Notes under the pieces: generated by a model
Seen by the model: the letters and a program-made list of their open reading frames with translations, nothing else
Told to the model about the DNA's origin: nothing
Databases searched by the model: none
Shown here: positions 47,076 to 58,019 of the stretch, one piece after another
Numbering within the stretch: position 1 is the stretch's first letter
How the letters are laid out: each line of letters starts with the position of its first letter
NCBI RefSeq assembly: GCF_004210375.1
Contig: NC_134832.1
Location: 156,423,592 to 156,487,591 of the forward strand
From: Tachypleus tridentatus
Taxonomy: Eukaryota > Arthropoda > Merostomata > Xiphosura > Limulidae
DNA length: 64,000 nucleotides
Direction: 5' to 3'
Made by a program: the position numbers and the translations under genes

Positions 47076-47541
47076 GTGATGTCGAGAAACCCACTTGTTG
47101 AGAAATTTATATACAAAAACGGCTCGTTTGGGTTGAGAAAATATTTTACATAGAAGAGCGAACAACGTTTCGACCTTCTTCGGTCATCGTCAGGTTCACA
47201 AATAAAGAGATAACTGACCGGAAGCTGACCACATGTTTGAAAGGGGTTGTGTAACTGAGTGTCGGAATGTAGAGGGCGGTATTAGATGTTTGAATATATA
47301 ATTTATTTATTTTATTATATTAATATAGGTATAAAGGCGTTCCTTTATATTGGTTTATTTTGGGTTTAAGTTGTTGTATAAGTAAGGCTTCTTTAATTTT
47401 ACGTTTGTTTCTTTATTTTGTATTTGAGTGTTTTCTATGGTTATGTTGTGTTTATTTGACTTGCAGTGTTCGAAAACGTGTGAAGGTGACTTTTTTTATG
47501 TTCTTTTAATCTGGTTTCCATTTTTCTACTTGTTTCTCCAA
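47076..47541 (-). mobile_element. Penelope-like element copy, 3' part with one arm
   Basis: It starts with the family end gtgatgtcgagaaacccact and carries the arm with ggctcgtttgggttgagaaa and the hammerhead. It continues into the coding end of the GIY-YIG domain before breaking off in the METR region (tctggtttccatttttctac). It closely matches 14981-15440. A small deletion near 47406 removes four codons of the lysine-rich segment. Confidence 0.85.
47158..47199 (-). ncRNA. Hammerhead ribozyme motif, intact core
   Basis: On the minus strand: gtgaac, ctgacga, t, gacc with loop gaagaa and ggtc, gaaa, cgtt, gttcgc. All paired and core positions equal those at 16152-16193; only the loop differs by one base. 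Confidence 0.75.
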
Positions 47542-47570
47542 AATTCCCAATAACCAGTTAGCAACCCTTT

Positions 47571-47893
47571 ACTGTTACGTGTCGGTGGCTTAACACTGAG
47601 CTATGGAAACCGAGAACCCGTCACTTTCATAGGGATTTTGCACATGTTGCATTTGCAGAACATGCAGATCTCTCAAACAAATTTATTGGACACGCATGCG
47701 TTTTGGCGAAAAATCCGATGTTTTCCTCCATTTTCAAAGTGCACAACTTTTATTGTCATTTTGGTGTGACAATCAGTGCCTTAACACGTGTAACATCACA
47801 TACTCTGAGTTTGTAACGTTAATATATATATGTTTCTCTTTAAAATAAAAAATATATATATATCCGTTTTGCGTTTCTTGTTTTGAAGAGTAT
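47571..47893 (-). mobile_element. Tc1/mariner fragment, 5' end
   Basis: It is the reverse complement of the first 325 bp of the transposon at 26631. It includes the inverted repeat (tttcttgttttgaagagtat at its right end), caaaacgcatgcgtgtcc-type sequence in complement and the gagctatggaaaccgagaac block. It stops at the start of the transposase. It sits 30 bp from the Penelope breakpoint. Confidence 0.88.
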
Positions 47894-47894
47894 A

Positions 47895-48309
47895 GTTTTA
47901 GGACCTCAAACCTATTGACGTTACTGTCCAAACTATGTAAGTGTTGTAGGAGGTTTGAAGTGTTTGTCATTTGCTGAAGAAATAGCACCGAGTTAGTACA
48001 AACGTTTAACTCGTAGCTCTGTCATCCCTTTATGAATTTCACATTTAATTACAGCTTTAGATTCAGGAGGTCAAACCCTTTCAACTGGCATTAGACCACG
48101 TAATTTACTTCTGCCTAAAATAATTTAAATTTGAAGATAGTCTGGTATAAATCCTGATGAATAAATGAAAGCGAATCGGGTGTGCGCGCTCCCCAAGTTG
48201 GTATTATTGGATCACAAAAATATTAGTAATAAATTAAGTATATTTACAATCGTTACGTCTGATGCAACTTTTTGTACTTAGTTGGATTTCTGAGTGCTGT
48301 AATAAAACC
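47895..48309. other. Unique stretch with one weak candidate exon
   Basis: A good acceptor (tttcacatttaattacag) at 48054 opens 12 codons and a stop in the phase left by model W, and a longer run in another frame. I cannot decide between a terminal exon and chance. Confidence 0.2.
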
Positions 48310-48395
48310 AGCAGATGTAAAACCAATATACATTTTGTATTCCCAAGACGACTGGTATGGGAAAAACAAAGTACAGAACAACGTTTCGAATTTCG
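48310..48395 (-). mobile_element. Penelope-like terminal arm fragment, family 2
   Basis: In complement, cgaaacgttgttctgtactt followed by cccataccagtcgtcttggg matches the middle of the arms at 17330 and 54500. It explains the open frame 48272-48565, which is not a gene. Confidence 0.6.
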
Positions 48396-48399
48396 TGGT

Positions 48400-49387
48400 T
48401 CATCCTAGTATGGATGTACACAATACAGAACATACTGAGAACGCATATTCACTTTGGCTCTTTTTAATCATTAATGATTACTTGTATAGTATCGTACACG
48501 GTCACAACCACATATTTCGCTTATTCACTTACGCAACAGAGTATATCTTTGTACATCTATGTTAATATTTCATTTTGATACTAAACCTCCATTTTAATTT
48601 TAACAAATGTCCTGAATTACAGAACATTAAAAAAATTATATAACCAAAAGAAGATATTTTAAATTTTTTTTCGAAGAATGATAATCTGTCTTCTTACGCT
48701 GAAATATATAATATTAGCTTTTCTACTTTTCAGATGGTGTGCTAAAAATATTTGCTCTGCTTTTATATTACTTTTCTAACTTAACAAAATATTGCAAAAT
48801 GGTATTATCAAGTCATATTTATAACACTGTTTTGTTAATATTATGTAGAACGTATGAATAATACGTAGATTTATAAGTCAGAGTTCTTCACTTGTTTTAA
48901 CATATTGTGGGCATGTCCAAATGGGTATTTAAAATAGGGGTAGTGACTTTCCCAGTGCGTGTGCATCATAATAAATTAGAAACCGCGTACAAGACTTTTA
49001 CACTTTTTACACGTTTGTGTAAATATATATTTGTGTCGTATGAATAATATAAACATAAAAAGACGCTTTAAAACAGTTGGACGAAACGATATGTTAATAT
49101 CACCAATAAAAATATAAAGAAATTTAAAATCATCTTTGTTTTTCTATTTTCTTCTACAATAAATGCTCTGAATATTGGTTCTAATTAAATGTAACATTAT
49201 ACTGTTACACTGCCTATTCCCTCTAGCAGTAACAGTTAATACTTAGTTGAATATTTATTTTTGTAAATATTAAGTAATATCTTTTCGATACACAACATAT
49301 CTTAATTTAAAGCCCACATTAAGGTTGTTTAAATCCTTGACGCACTTTTTTTTTTTCACGTCCCTTGAACAGGGTTCAAGAAAATTT
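48400..49387. other. AT-rich stretch, nothing recognised
   Basis: No feature that I can support. Confidence 0.3.
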
Positions 49388-49533
49388 GAAGTTGATTATA
49401 ATTAATACATATTAAGTTAACTAGAGAATATGAACTAATTATTAAAAGTAAATCAGAATTGAAGTTAATTATAATTAATACATATTAAGTCGACTAGAGA
49501 ATATGAACTAATTATTAAAAGTGAATCAGAATA
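49388..49533. repeat. 73-bp tandem duplication
   Basis: gaagttgattataattaata through attaaaagtaaatcagaatt is repeated at once from 49461 with three substitutions, one of which changes gttaac to gtcgac. Confidence 0.93.
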
Positions 49534-49646
49534 TGATACATTGCATTTCTAAGAATGGTTTATTAATATTAAATGATTACGAGAATTATTACAGTTTATT
49601 TGTACAACATGGCAAAGAATGAATTAGGTACATAAACAACGGGAGT

Positions 49647-49920
49647 ACAGCATGGCCAGGTTGTTAAAGTACTCGACTCATAATCTGAGGGTAACGGGTT
49701 CGAATCTCCGTCACACCAAACATGCTCGCCCTTTCAGCCGTGGGAGCGTTATAAATTTACGACCAATCCCACTATACATTGGTAAAAGAGTAGCTTACGA
49801 GTTGGCGGTGGGTGGTGATGACTTGATGACCAGTTGCCTTTCCCCTTGTCTTACACTTCTAAATTAGGAACGGCTATCGCAGATAGCCTTCGTGTAGCTT
49901 TGCGTGAAATTCAAAACAAA
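49647..49920 (+). mobile_element. tRNA-derived SINE, family 1
   Basis: It has head agcatggccaggttgttaaa, B box gggttcgaatctc, a complete body and tail gctttgcgtgaaattcaaaa. The open frame 49652-49867 is translated SINE. Confidence 0.92.
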
Positions 49921-50459
49921 CCAAACACTATTATTATTATTATAATAAAGGTAACCAAAAATGCAAAACTTAGAATTTTTAGGCGAGATATGGTTAAATT
50001 AGGTAACACAAATAAATAAAATAATAATTATAAACATTTCCTACAAGGTTCACTCCCAAGGACTAACAGTAAAAACTCACGCTTAGCACGAGCTTTGTTT
50101 AACTTAGTTAATGTAACATTCGCTTCAGGTTATCGCATATTTTTACACTTCTTATGGAGGGAAATTTTAAACTTACGATACAAAACAACAAAATGCGGAT
50201 TTTGTTATTGACGAGAGTCAAGATAGGCTGAGGTTTTCAAGTCTCCTAATAAGTGAGAACTAAAAGCGGGCTCTTCTAGAGTCAATTGATTTATATCGCA
50301 TATCTGGGCGACACACCAGTAAACTGCTACAAACATTAAGGCAGGAGAAAAAGCAACCCCTCAAAACATTAAAGACTTTCAAGCTTGACCTCGTCGGAGA
50401 GTCTGGAGGCGGGGCCTGTAAATACGCCGGAAGAAACAATAAAGGGAAATACGTCGAAA
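49921..50459. other. Unique stretch, nothing recognised
   Basis: It is less AT-rich toward the right end. No domain was seen in the minus-strand frames that run on into the array. Confidence 0.3.
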
Positions 50460-50715
50460 GTAGATATCTAAAACCCGAGACCAACAAGCGCTCCAAGAGT
50501 AAAACAATGTAATAAAATCCAAGATCAGGGACCAAGAAGCTCCCCAAGAGTAAAACAAAGTAAATAAATCCAAGACCCGGGACCAAGAAGCGCCCCAAGA
50601 ATAAAACAAAGTAATGAAATCCAACACCCGGAACCAAGAAGCGCCCCAAGAGTAAAACAAAGTAAATAAATCCAAGACCCGGGACCAAGAAGCGCTCGAA
50701 GAGTAAACCAAAATA
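50460..50715. repeat. GC-richer 51-bp tandem array, 5 units
   Basis: The unit contains aaatccaagacccgggacca followed by agaagcgccccaagagtaaa. Because 51 is divisible by three, three minus-strand frames stay open with 17-residue repeats such as WSRVLDLFTLFYSWGAS. The base composition stands out from the surrounding DNA. Confidence 0.93.
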
Positions 50716-50960
50716 CTGTAATCGTTTGTAATGCGTAGATCATTTGTTTTTGTTTTGTTTATATCTTTATGTACTTTATGGTAAAAATATTAAATCCCTC
50801 TGCTGTGCACTATAAATTCGAAAGACGGCAAAAAGTTAATTACTTTGGATTTTTTTTCTTTCATTTACTGAAGATACGTTTATCAAGATAACATTCCAGA
50901 TGTGTTTTTTTTTTTTTTGTGTGTGTGATTAAACTTCCAGGATGGCTCGTAATAAACGTA

Positions 50961-51229
50961 TCGCCTGACATGGCCAGGTGGTTAAGGCGTTCGACTCGTA
51001 ATCTGATGGTTGCGGGTTCGAAATTTCGTGAAACCAAAGTTGCTCGTCTCTTCAGCCGTAGGGATGTTATAACGCGACGTTCAATCTCACTATTCGTTAA
51101 CAAAAGAGTAGCCTAAGATTTGGCGGTGGGTGGTGATGACTAACTTCCTTCCCTCTACCCTGGAAAATTAGGGACGGCTAGCGCAGATATCCTTAGTGTA
51201 ACTTTGCGTGAAATTTCAAAACAAACAAA
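50961..51229 (+). mobile_element. tRNA-derived SINE, family 1
   Basis: It has head cctgacatggccaggtggtt, B box gcgggttcgaaatttcg (degraded), the body, and tail taactttgcgtgaaatttca followed by a (caaa)n end. Confidence 0.92.
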
Positions 51230-51754
51230 AATAAACTAATGCATTAATTCTTGCTTTGAGCCTTAACTAGGTTTAATGGTTAATTAAAAATTGCTTCTTT
51301 GTTATAAAGCATAAAACTGTACAATTGGTTGCATGTGTTGTGCTTACCACGGAAATAGAAATCCTGGTTTTAGCGTAATAGCATTCAGACTTACCGTTAA
51401 ATTACTGGCGACCTCTTTATTTATAAAATATTATATTAATTTTTTAATTGGTCGTGATACCCAAAGTTTTTATCGAATAGTTTACTTCCTATTACAAGTT
51501 GAGGGAGTAAACTATTTAAATTTTCACATTATTATAAATTTGAAATAGTGAAAAGTGTGCCCTGGAATGCTGTTTTTGATAGAGGAACCTTCGTATGTTA
51601 TTTATTATCCTAAAAAAATTGCAAAGTTTCACCTATATTTAAATTTCCAATTTTCTGTAGTGAACAAAGTGTACACCAACTTTAGTTCACCAAAGTAATT
51701 TATTAAAACAGTTATCAGTTTAAATAATGCTTCTTAAACTGGAAAGGAAATATA
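51230..51754. other. AT-rich stretch, nothing recognised
   Basis: The plus-strand frame 51333-51548 has no recognisable domain or splice context. Confidence 0.3.
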
Positions 51755-52480
51755 GGACCAGGGTGGGACTAGGTAACTTAACATTAAGAGCATAATCATC
51801 CAAAACTATGAGACGAAAAAGCTACAACAGCGGAAATCCAGGCGATATGGGAATATGTCAGACATGGTCAGATGTAGGTCTTGTACGTGTACAACAAAAG
51901 AGGCGCACTTAAACCCCAAAGTTCTTTTGATAGACTAGAGCATATAAAAATGGCTTGAGACATTTTCAGAGAGAGTAGACAGGTGTGGTTTCCACGTGAG
52001 ATGTTTATTAGAGACGAAACTGAGATATGTCACTGAAGCAGAAATTTGGATGGAGATACTGTCTACACAGGCATCAAATCATGAGTGGTCATGGCATGGT
52101 AAGAATTTATGCCATGTACGACTAAAAAGAATACCACATGTTTGGGTACTTTGAGGGTGAGACACCAGAAATGCAATCAAACTAAAAATGAATTGATTGT
52201 AGACTGGAGAACTTTATTAAGAGTAGACATTATCGTACACTGGGCAACCAAAGCAGTATCATTAGTGTATTGGTATGAATGAACAGGAAATCAAAGACAT
52301 GGCATATTGGAAACACAGAGAACATGCAAGAGAGGAAAAAGCACAAACCCTTGGTAACCAACAACATGGAAAGTGAAGAGAAGAGAGAAAAATCTCATCA
52401 ATATGTACAACAATTCTACGACCACAGAAGAAAGAGGATGTGAGGTGGACATAGGGGATTGAGAAGTTCAATTGTTAAAA
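51755..52480 (-). pseudogene. LINE reverse transcriptase C-terminal remnant
   Basis: On the minus strand the order is YTNDTALVAQC, then LNKVLQSTIN, then HFWCLTLKVPK, and finally LYTYKTYI followed by a stop and PCLTYSHIAWISA. These match the YADD box, the following helix, the LN..KT segment and the LYKTYIRP.L.YGS.AW thumb motif of jockey- or I-like elements. The catalytic box reads YTND, so it is changed, and stops are frequent. The 39-bp array begins right at its edge. Confidence 0.6.
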
Positions 52481-52483
52481 TTT

Positions 52484-54114
52484 GTAGTGCAAATCATGTT
52501 GCTACACTGAATCAAGTGGGTGTGAGTATCAACCATGTTGCTTCACTGAATCAAGTGGGTATTGGTATTAACCATGTTGCAACACTGAATCAAGTGGGTA
52601 TTGGTATTAACCATGTTGATACACTGAATCAAGTGGGTATTGGTATTAACCATTTTGCAACACTGAATCAAGTGGTATTGGTGTTAGCCATGTTGCTACA
52701 CTGAATCAAGTAGGTATGGGTATTAACCACGTTGCTACACTGAATCAAGTGGGTATGGGTATTAACCATGTTGCTACACCGAATCAAGTGGGTGTGAGTA
52801 TTAACCATATTGCTACACTGAATCAAGTGGGTATTGGTGTTAACCATGTTGCAACACTGAATCAACTGGGTATTGGTATTAACCATGTTGCAACACTGAA
52901 TCAAGTGGGTATTGGTATTAACCATGTTGCTACACTGAATCAAGTGGTATTGGTATTAACCATGTTGCTACACTGAATCAAGTGGGTATGGGTATTAACC
53001 ATGATGCTACACTCAATCAAGTGAGTATGGGTATTAACCATGTTGATACACTGAATCAAGTGGGTATTTGTATTAACCATGTTGCTACACCGAATCAAGT
53101 GGGTGTGAGTATTAACCATGTTGCAACACTGAATCAAGTGGTATTGGTATTAACCACGTTGCGACACTGAATCAAGTAGGTATGGGTATTAACCACGTTG
53201 CTACACTGAATCAAATGAGTATGGGTATTAACCATGTTGCTACACCGAATCAAGTGGGTGTGAGTATTAACCATGTTGCTACACTTAATCAAGTGGGTAT
53301 TGGTATTAACCATGTTGCAACACTGAATCAAGTGGGTATTGGTATTAACCATGTAGCTACACTGAATCAAGTGGTATTGGTATTAACCATATTGCTACAC
53401 TGAATCAAGTGGGTATGGGTATTAACCATGTTGCTACACTGAATCAAGTGGGTATGGGTATTAACCATGTAGCTACACTCAATCAAGTGGGTATGGGTAT
53501 TAACCATGTTGCTACACTGAATTAAGTGGGTATTGGTATTAACCATGTTGCAACACTGAATCAAGTGGTATTGGTGTTAACCATGTTGCTACACTGAATC
53601 AAGTGGCATTGGTATTAACCATGTTGCTACACCGAATCAATTGGGTGTGAGTATTAACCATGTTGCTACACTGAATCAAGTGGGTATTGGTATTAACCAT
53701 TTTGCAACACTGAATCAAGTGGGTATTGGTATTAACCATGTAACTACACTGAATCAAGTGGTATTGGTATTAACCATATTGCTACACTGAATCAAGTGGG
53801 TATGGGTATTAACCATGATGCTACACTCAATCAAGTGAGTATGGGTATTAACCATGTTGCTACACTGAATCAAGTGGGTATTGGTATTAACCATGTTGCT
53901 ACACTGAATCAAGTGGGTATTGGTATTAACCATGTTGCTACACTGAATCAAGTGGGTATTGGTATTAACCATGTTGCTACACTGAATCAAGTGGGTATGA
54001 GTATTAACCATGTTGCTATACTGAATCAAGTGGGTATGGGTATTAACCATGTTGATACACTGAATCAAGTGTGTTTGGGTATTAACCATGTTGCTACACT
54101 GAATCAAGTGGGTA
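52484..54114. repeat. 39-bp tandem array, about 42 units, open on both strands
   Basis: The unit is gtgggtattggtattaacca followed by tgttgctacactgaatcaa. It translates to GINHVATLNQVGI on plus and HLIQCSNMVNTNT on minus, so long frames exist on both strands. About every five to seven units a 38-bp unit (gtggt for gtgggt) shifts the frame. It is best read as a non-coding satellite. At 54112 its last unit runs directly into a Penelope arm. Confidence 0.95.
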
Positions 54115-54650
54115 TTAACACTTTTACTAATAAAACAGAAAACAACGATTAGATCTTCTTAGGTTATTAACTGCCATGACTTCTATATTGGAGAAATAAG
54201 CAGAAAAATGGAAACTGGATTCAAAGAACTAAAAAGAAACACATTCACACGTTTTTCTATACTGCAAATCAAATAAACACAACATAAACATAGAAAACTC
54301 CCGAATACTAAGTAGGGAAACAAATATGAATAAATGCAAAATCAAAGAAAACCTTCTTGTACAATAAGCCAAAATTAAGCCAATATAAAAGAATACCCTT
54401 ATACTAATTTATAACCTAACATCTCATTGCATCGCACCCTATAATCCCGTACCCAACTACATACTTGTCCCCAAGACATGTGTTTGACATCGGTCAGTCG
54501 TAAACTCTCTCTTTGTTAACCTGAAGATGACCCAACAAGGTTGAAACATTGTTCTCTGCTTTATTCGTAAAAGTGTTAATACCCACACCAGTCGTCCTAC
54601 GATACATATTTACTTCAAGTGTGCTTCTCGTCATCACGAATATATAGAAG
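54110..54650 (+). mobile_element. Penelope-like element fragment, family 2
   Basis: A minus-oriented arm remnant (54110-54155) is followed on the plus strand by a GIY-YIG piece (NCHDFYIGEISRKMETGFKE, about 54163-54225), then stops. A plus-oriented arm (54490-54640) comes next, with ctgaagatgacc, ggttgaaacattgttct and a tcaagtgtgcttctcgtcat end. The arms are inverted relative to each other, as in the 15-kb element. The polymerase is absent. Confidence 0.8.
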
Positions 54651-55035
54651 GGCTTATGATAGTTAAAATTATTGGTAAGAGAGTCTTTTAACTTCAGGAA
54701 TTGATCCATGGTGGAGAGATGTGGACAAAATTCAGCTTCATCAGGAAACAAGAAACAGTACTGCATTTGTGGAGCCAGGCAAAAAGAATATATTCTAAGA
54801 ACATAGTAAAAACACTAGTAAGACTGATATGAACGTAATAACCACATCAGATGCATTCTTACCAGCTTTCATGAGAATAAAGATAAAAGAAAAATCCAGG
54901 ACTTGGGAAAAAAGCAAAAAAAAAGAGAAAAAGAAAGGTATAAAACAAGTAGATAAAGAAATTGTAAAGGATCATGGTAGAGATGGCAGTAAGTGATACC
55001 ACCAGGACCAGAAATATGTCTGTTCTTGAACTTCT
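54651..55035. other. Stretch with no recognised feature
   Basis: An A-rich tract lies near 54900. The minus-strand frames are low complexity. Confidence 0.3.
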
Positions 55036-55560
55036 GTGTTCGCTACCAAACTGTATCCCATTTCTCTTGCCCTGGATCACATAGAAGCTAAGCAGTACTC
55101 TAATTGCATTATTTATACTGATTTGCTTATTTCTCTACTGGCCCTGGGATCGCTTCACGTTAGTTCATACCCTGTTCTAACCGATATTCCAAACCGACTG
55201 GCTCATTTATCTTCAACATCTACTTCTATCCAGTTTTTCTGGATACCAGGTTACGTTGGTATTTGCAGGAACGAGCTTGCAGACACGGCAGCTAAATCTA
55301 TCTGCTCTGGCACTATCACTACTGTGCCTATTCCGTATATTGACTATGGTCCTGTATTCAAGGCTCAGCTCCGTGCCAGCTGGCAGTCAACTTGGAGTGA
55401 GCAACGTGACAACAAGCTTTTTTCAAATAAAACCCTATATTGGGCTTTGGACATCTTGCCTCAGTACGGATCGGAAGGAGGAAGTTGTTCTAACTAGACT
55501 AAAAACATTGGTCACAGTTTTTTAACTCATCGTTTTCTTTTATCTGGAACTGTTGCACAA
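55036..55560 (+). pseudogene. LINE RNase H domain, 3' end of a first copy
   Basis: SLALDHIEAKQYSNCIIYTD and FFWIPGYVGICRNELADTAA are RNase H motifs of the kind carried at the end of I-superfamily LINEs. The start of the domain is missing. The third acidic position is kept (IIYTD) but the following serine is changed (LLIS for SLSS). Past the domain it switches at about 55560 into the reverse transcriptase region of a second copy. Confidence 0.8.
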
Positions 55561-57986
55561 GTGTGCACTCAAATCACTGTTTTTAACTGGATCTGGCAGG
55601 AAAATGTTTTTCCTGATGTCTGGCACAAGGCCTACCTTTCTCTAAGCTCGGGAATGATCCCAAGATTTTTTTAAACTACCGTCCAGTTGCTTTGACAAGC
55701 TGTCTCTGTAAGACCTTAGACTGGATGGTTAATGCTTGTCTTGTTTGTTTCTTCGAATCAAACAACCTCCTCTTGCCCACCCAGTGTGAGTTCAGATGAC
55801 AGCCCTCCACCATGGACCACCTGATTCGACTTGAAACATCAATCAGAGAAGCCTTTCTTAAACGACAACATTTTGTGTCAGTAGTCTTTCACGTTGAGAA
55901 GGGTTATGATACAACATGGAGGTATGATAGTTTGTGAGACCTCCATATATATGGGTTACTTGGCCATTTGCCCATTTTATTTAAAAAAAAATTAATGCAC
56001 TGGAGATTCCAAGTGGTGTGGGTTTTACACTTTCCCGTTCTTTTCTACAGGAAATTGGAGTCCCTCAGGACTGTGTTTTGAATGTCACACTTTACAGTAT
56101 AAAAATTAATGCCATCACTTAACAACTCCCTCTCACTGTTGCAAACGGGCTCTATGTCGATGACTTTCACATCTCATGTCAGATGTTGAATAGGAGTTGT
56201 ATTGATCGGCAACTACAGACTGCCATCAATCGTGTACTGAAGTGGGCCACAGCTGATGGCTTTAATTTCTCACTCTCTAAAACCGTTTGATGCACTTTTG
56301 CTGCCAATGAGTTATTCACCCTGATCCTGAACTCTGTATCGGTGAAGTTGTGCTGCTTGTGGTCCCTGAGACTAAGTTTTTGGGACTTATCTTTGACCAT
56401 AAGCTGTCCTTTATACCACACATCAAGCAGCTATGGGTCAAATGTATAAGAGCACTGAACATCCTCCGTGCCCTCTCTTTCACCACTTGGGGAGCGGATC
56501 AACGTACTGTGCTAAAGATATATCGTGCTCTTATTCAATCGAAACTCGACTATGGATCACTGGTCTATGGCTCTGCCAGAGCATTGGCCTTAAAGATGCT
56601 AGAGCCTATTTATCATCAAGGACTTCAGCTCTGCACTGGGGCTTTCCACACTTCTCCAGTTCAGAGCTTATACATAGTCTCATGAACCTTCTTTGCACCT
56701 CTGCCATTTGCAACTGCCTTTAATATATGCTTCCAAACTTCATTCCTTACCAAAGCATCCCACCTGGGGTTGTGTTTTCCTTTCTCGGCAGGCCATACTT
56801 TTTCAGAATAGACAGTCTGCCATTGCTCCTTTTGGACTTTGTATCCAGGCACATTTGGTTGAATTGGGCCTGTCCTTGGATAACATTGCTGTATCTACTC
56901 ATCAGGCCATCCCACCATAACTTCTTAAAGTCCCCAATTGTGACCTATCTTTAAGTCATCTGAGAAAAGTAGACACTCCTGATTGGAAATACCATCTGCT
57001 ATTTGCTGAACATCGTTTGAACCATCCTTCCATTCATATTTAGACAGATGGTTCGAAATCAAGTGACTGTGTGTGCTCTACTATGGTTTGTTGTAGTTTG
57101 GTGATTGCACGCAGAATCCCCTTTACAGCTACTGTGTTCACTGCTGAACTGTGTACCATTTCTCTTGCTCTGGATCACATAGAAGCTCAGCGGTATTCTA
57201 ACTGCACTATTTATACTGACTCGCTTAGTTCTATACTGGCCTTGGAATTGCTTGATGTTGGTTCACGCCCTGTTCTTGCCGATATTCAAAACCGACTGGC
57301 CCATTTCTCTTTAACATCTGCTTTTATCCGATTCTTCTGTATACCAGGCTACCTTGGTACTCACGGGAACGAGCTCGCTGACACCGCAGCTAAGTTTGTC
57401 TACTGTGGTGCTATCACTGCTGTATTTGTTCCATACATGGACGATGGTCTTGTATTCAAGTCTCTGCTCCACGCCATTTGGCAGTCGACTTGGAGTTAGT
57501 AACGTTAAAACAAGCTTTTCCAAATAAAACTCTCTATTGGACTTTGGCCATCTTGTTTATGTAAGGAACGGAAAGAGGAAGTTGTACTAACTAGACTACT
57601 CATTGGTCACAGTTTTTAACTCATCGTTTTCTTTAGTCTGGGTCTGATGCACCAATATATGATATGGTCTGTGTGACATCCAGGTCGCAATAGTCCACAT
57701 TTTATTGTCATCCCGTCATTACGATTCTCAACGACGGCACCATTTTAGACACTTTTTGTCCAAGGTTTACCCCTGAAGTTGGACATTGGCAATGCCGACC
57801 CTGTGTACCTTACAAATGTTTCTAGTTTTTAAAGGGCCATTGACCTTTTTAACGCTATGTATGTTTTTAATTCAAAAATTAGACTTTGTTTTGTTTTAAC
57901 ATGATTCATTTTACAAATTTTAATAATTTTACTTTAATTTTAATTTTTTTACTGGTTGTTTTGCGCCATAAAACACCAAACAAATG
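55561..57986 (+). pseudogene. I-superfamily LINE ORF2: reverse transcriptase plus RNase H, second copy
   Basis: Motifs in order, with frameshifts between them: VFPDVWHKA, NYRPVALTSCLCKTL, STMDHLIRLETSIREAFLKR, then the catalytic YVDD box intact at 56153-56164 (GLYVDDFHISC). ETKFLGLIFDHKLSFIPHIK and LALKMLEPIYHQGLQLCTGA follow in the thumb. Then comes RNase H with TDGSKS, FTAEL, YTDSLSS and HGNELADTAAK, that is, all four acidic positions. The 3' end (gcgccataaaacaccaaac) is the usual terminus of such elements. The endonuclease and ORF1 are absent, so the copy is 5'-truncated. Frameshifts and stops make it inactive. Confidence 0.85.
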
Positions 57987-58019
57987 TTCTTAAACACATG
58001 GCAATTCTCAATAACGGTG

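Noticed and set aside
48272..48565. 97-codon plus-strand frame
   Set aside because: Its first half is a Penelope arm fragment read on the wrong strand, and no domain is present.
52459..54152. Plus- and minus-strand frames of 60 to 118 codons as genes
   Set aside because: Both strands are open for the same reason (39-bp unit), and frame breaks recur regularly. It is satellite DNA.
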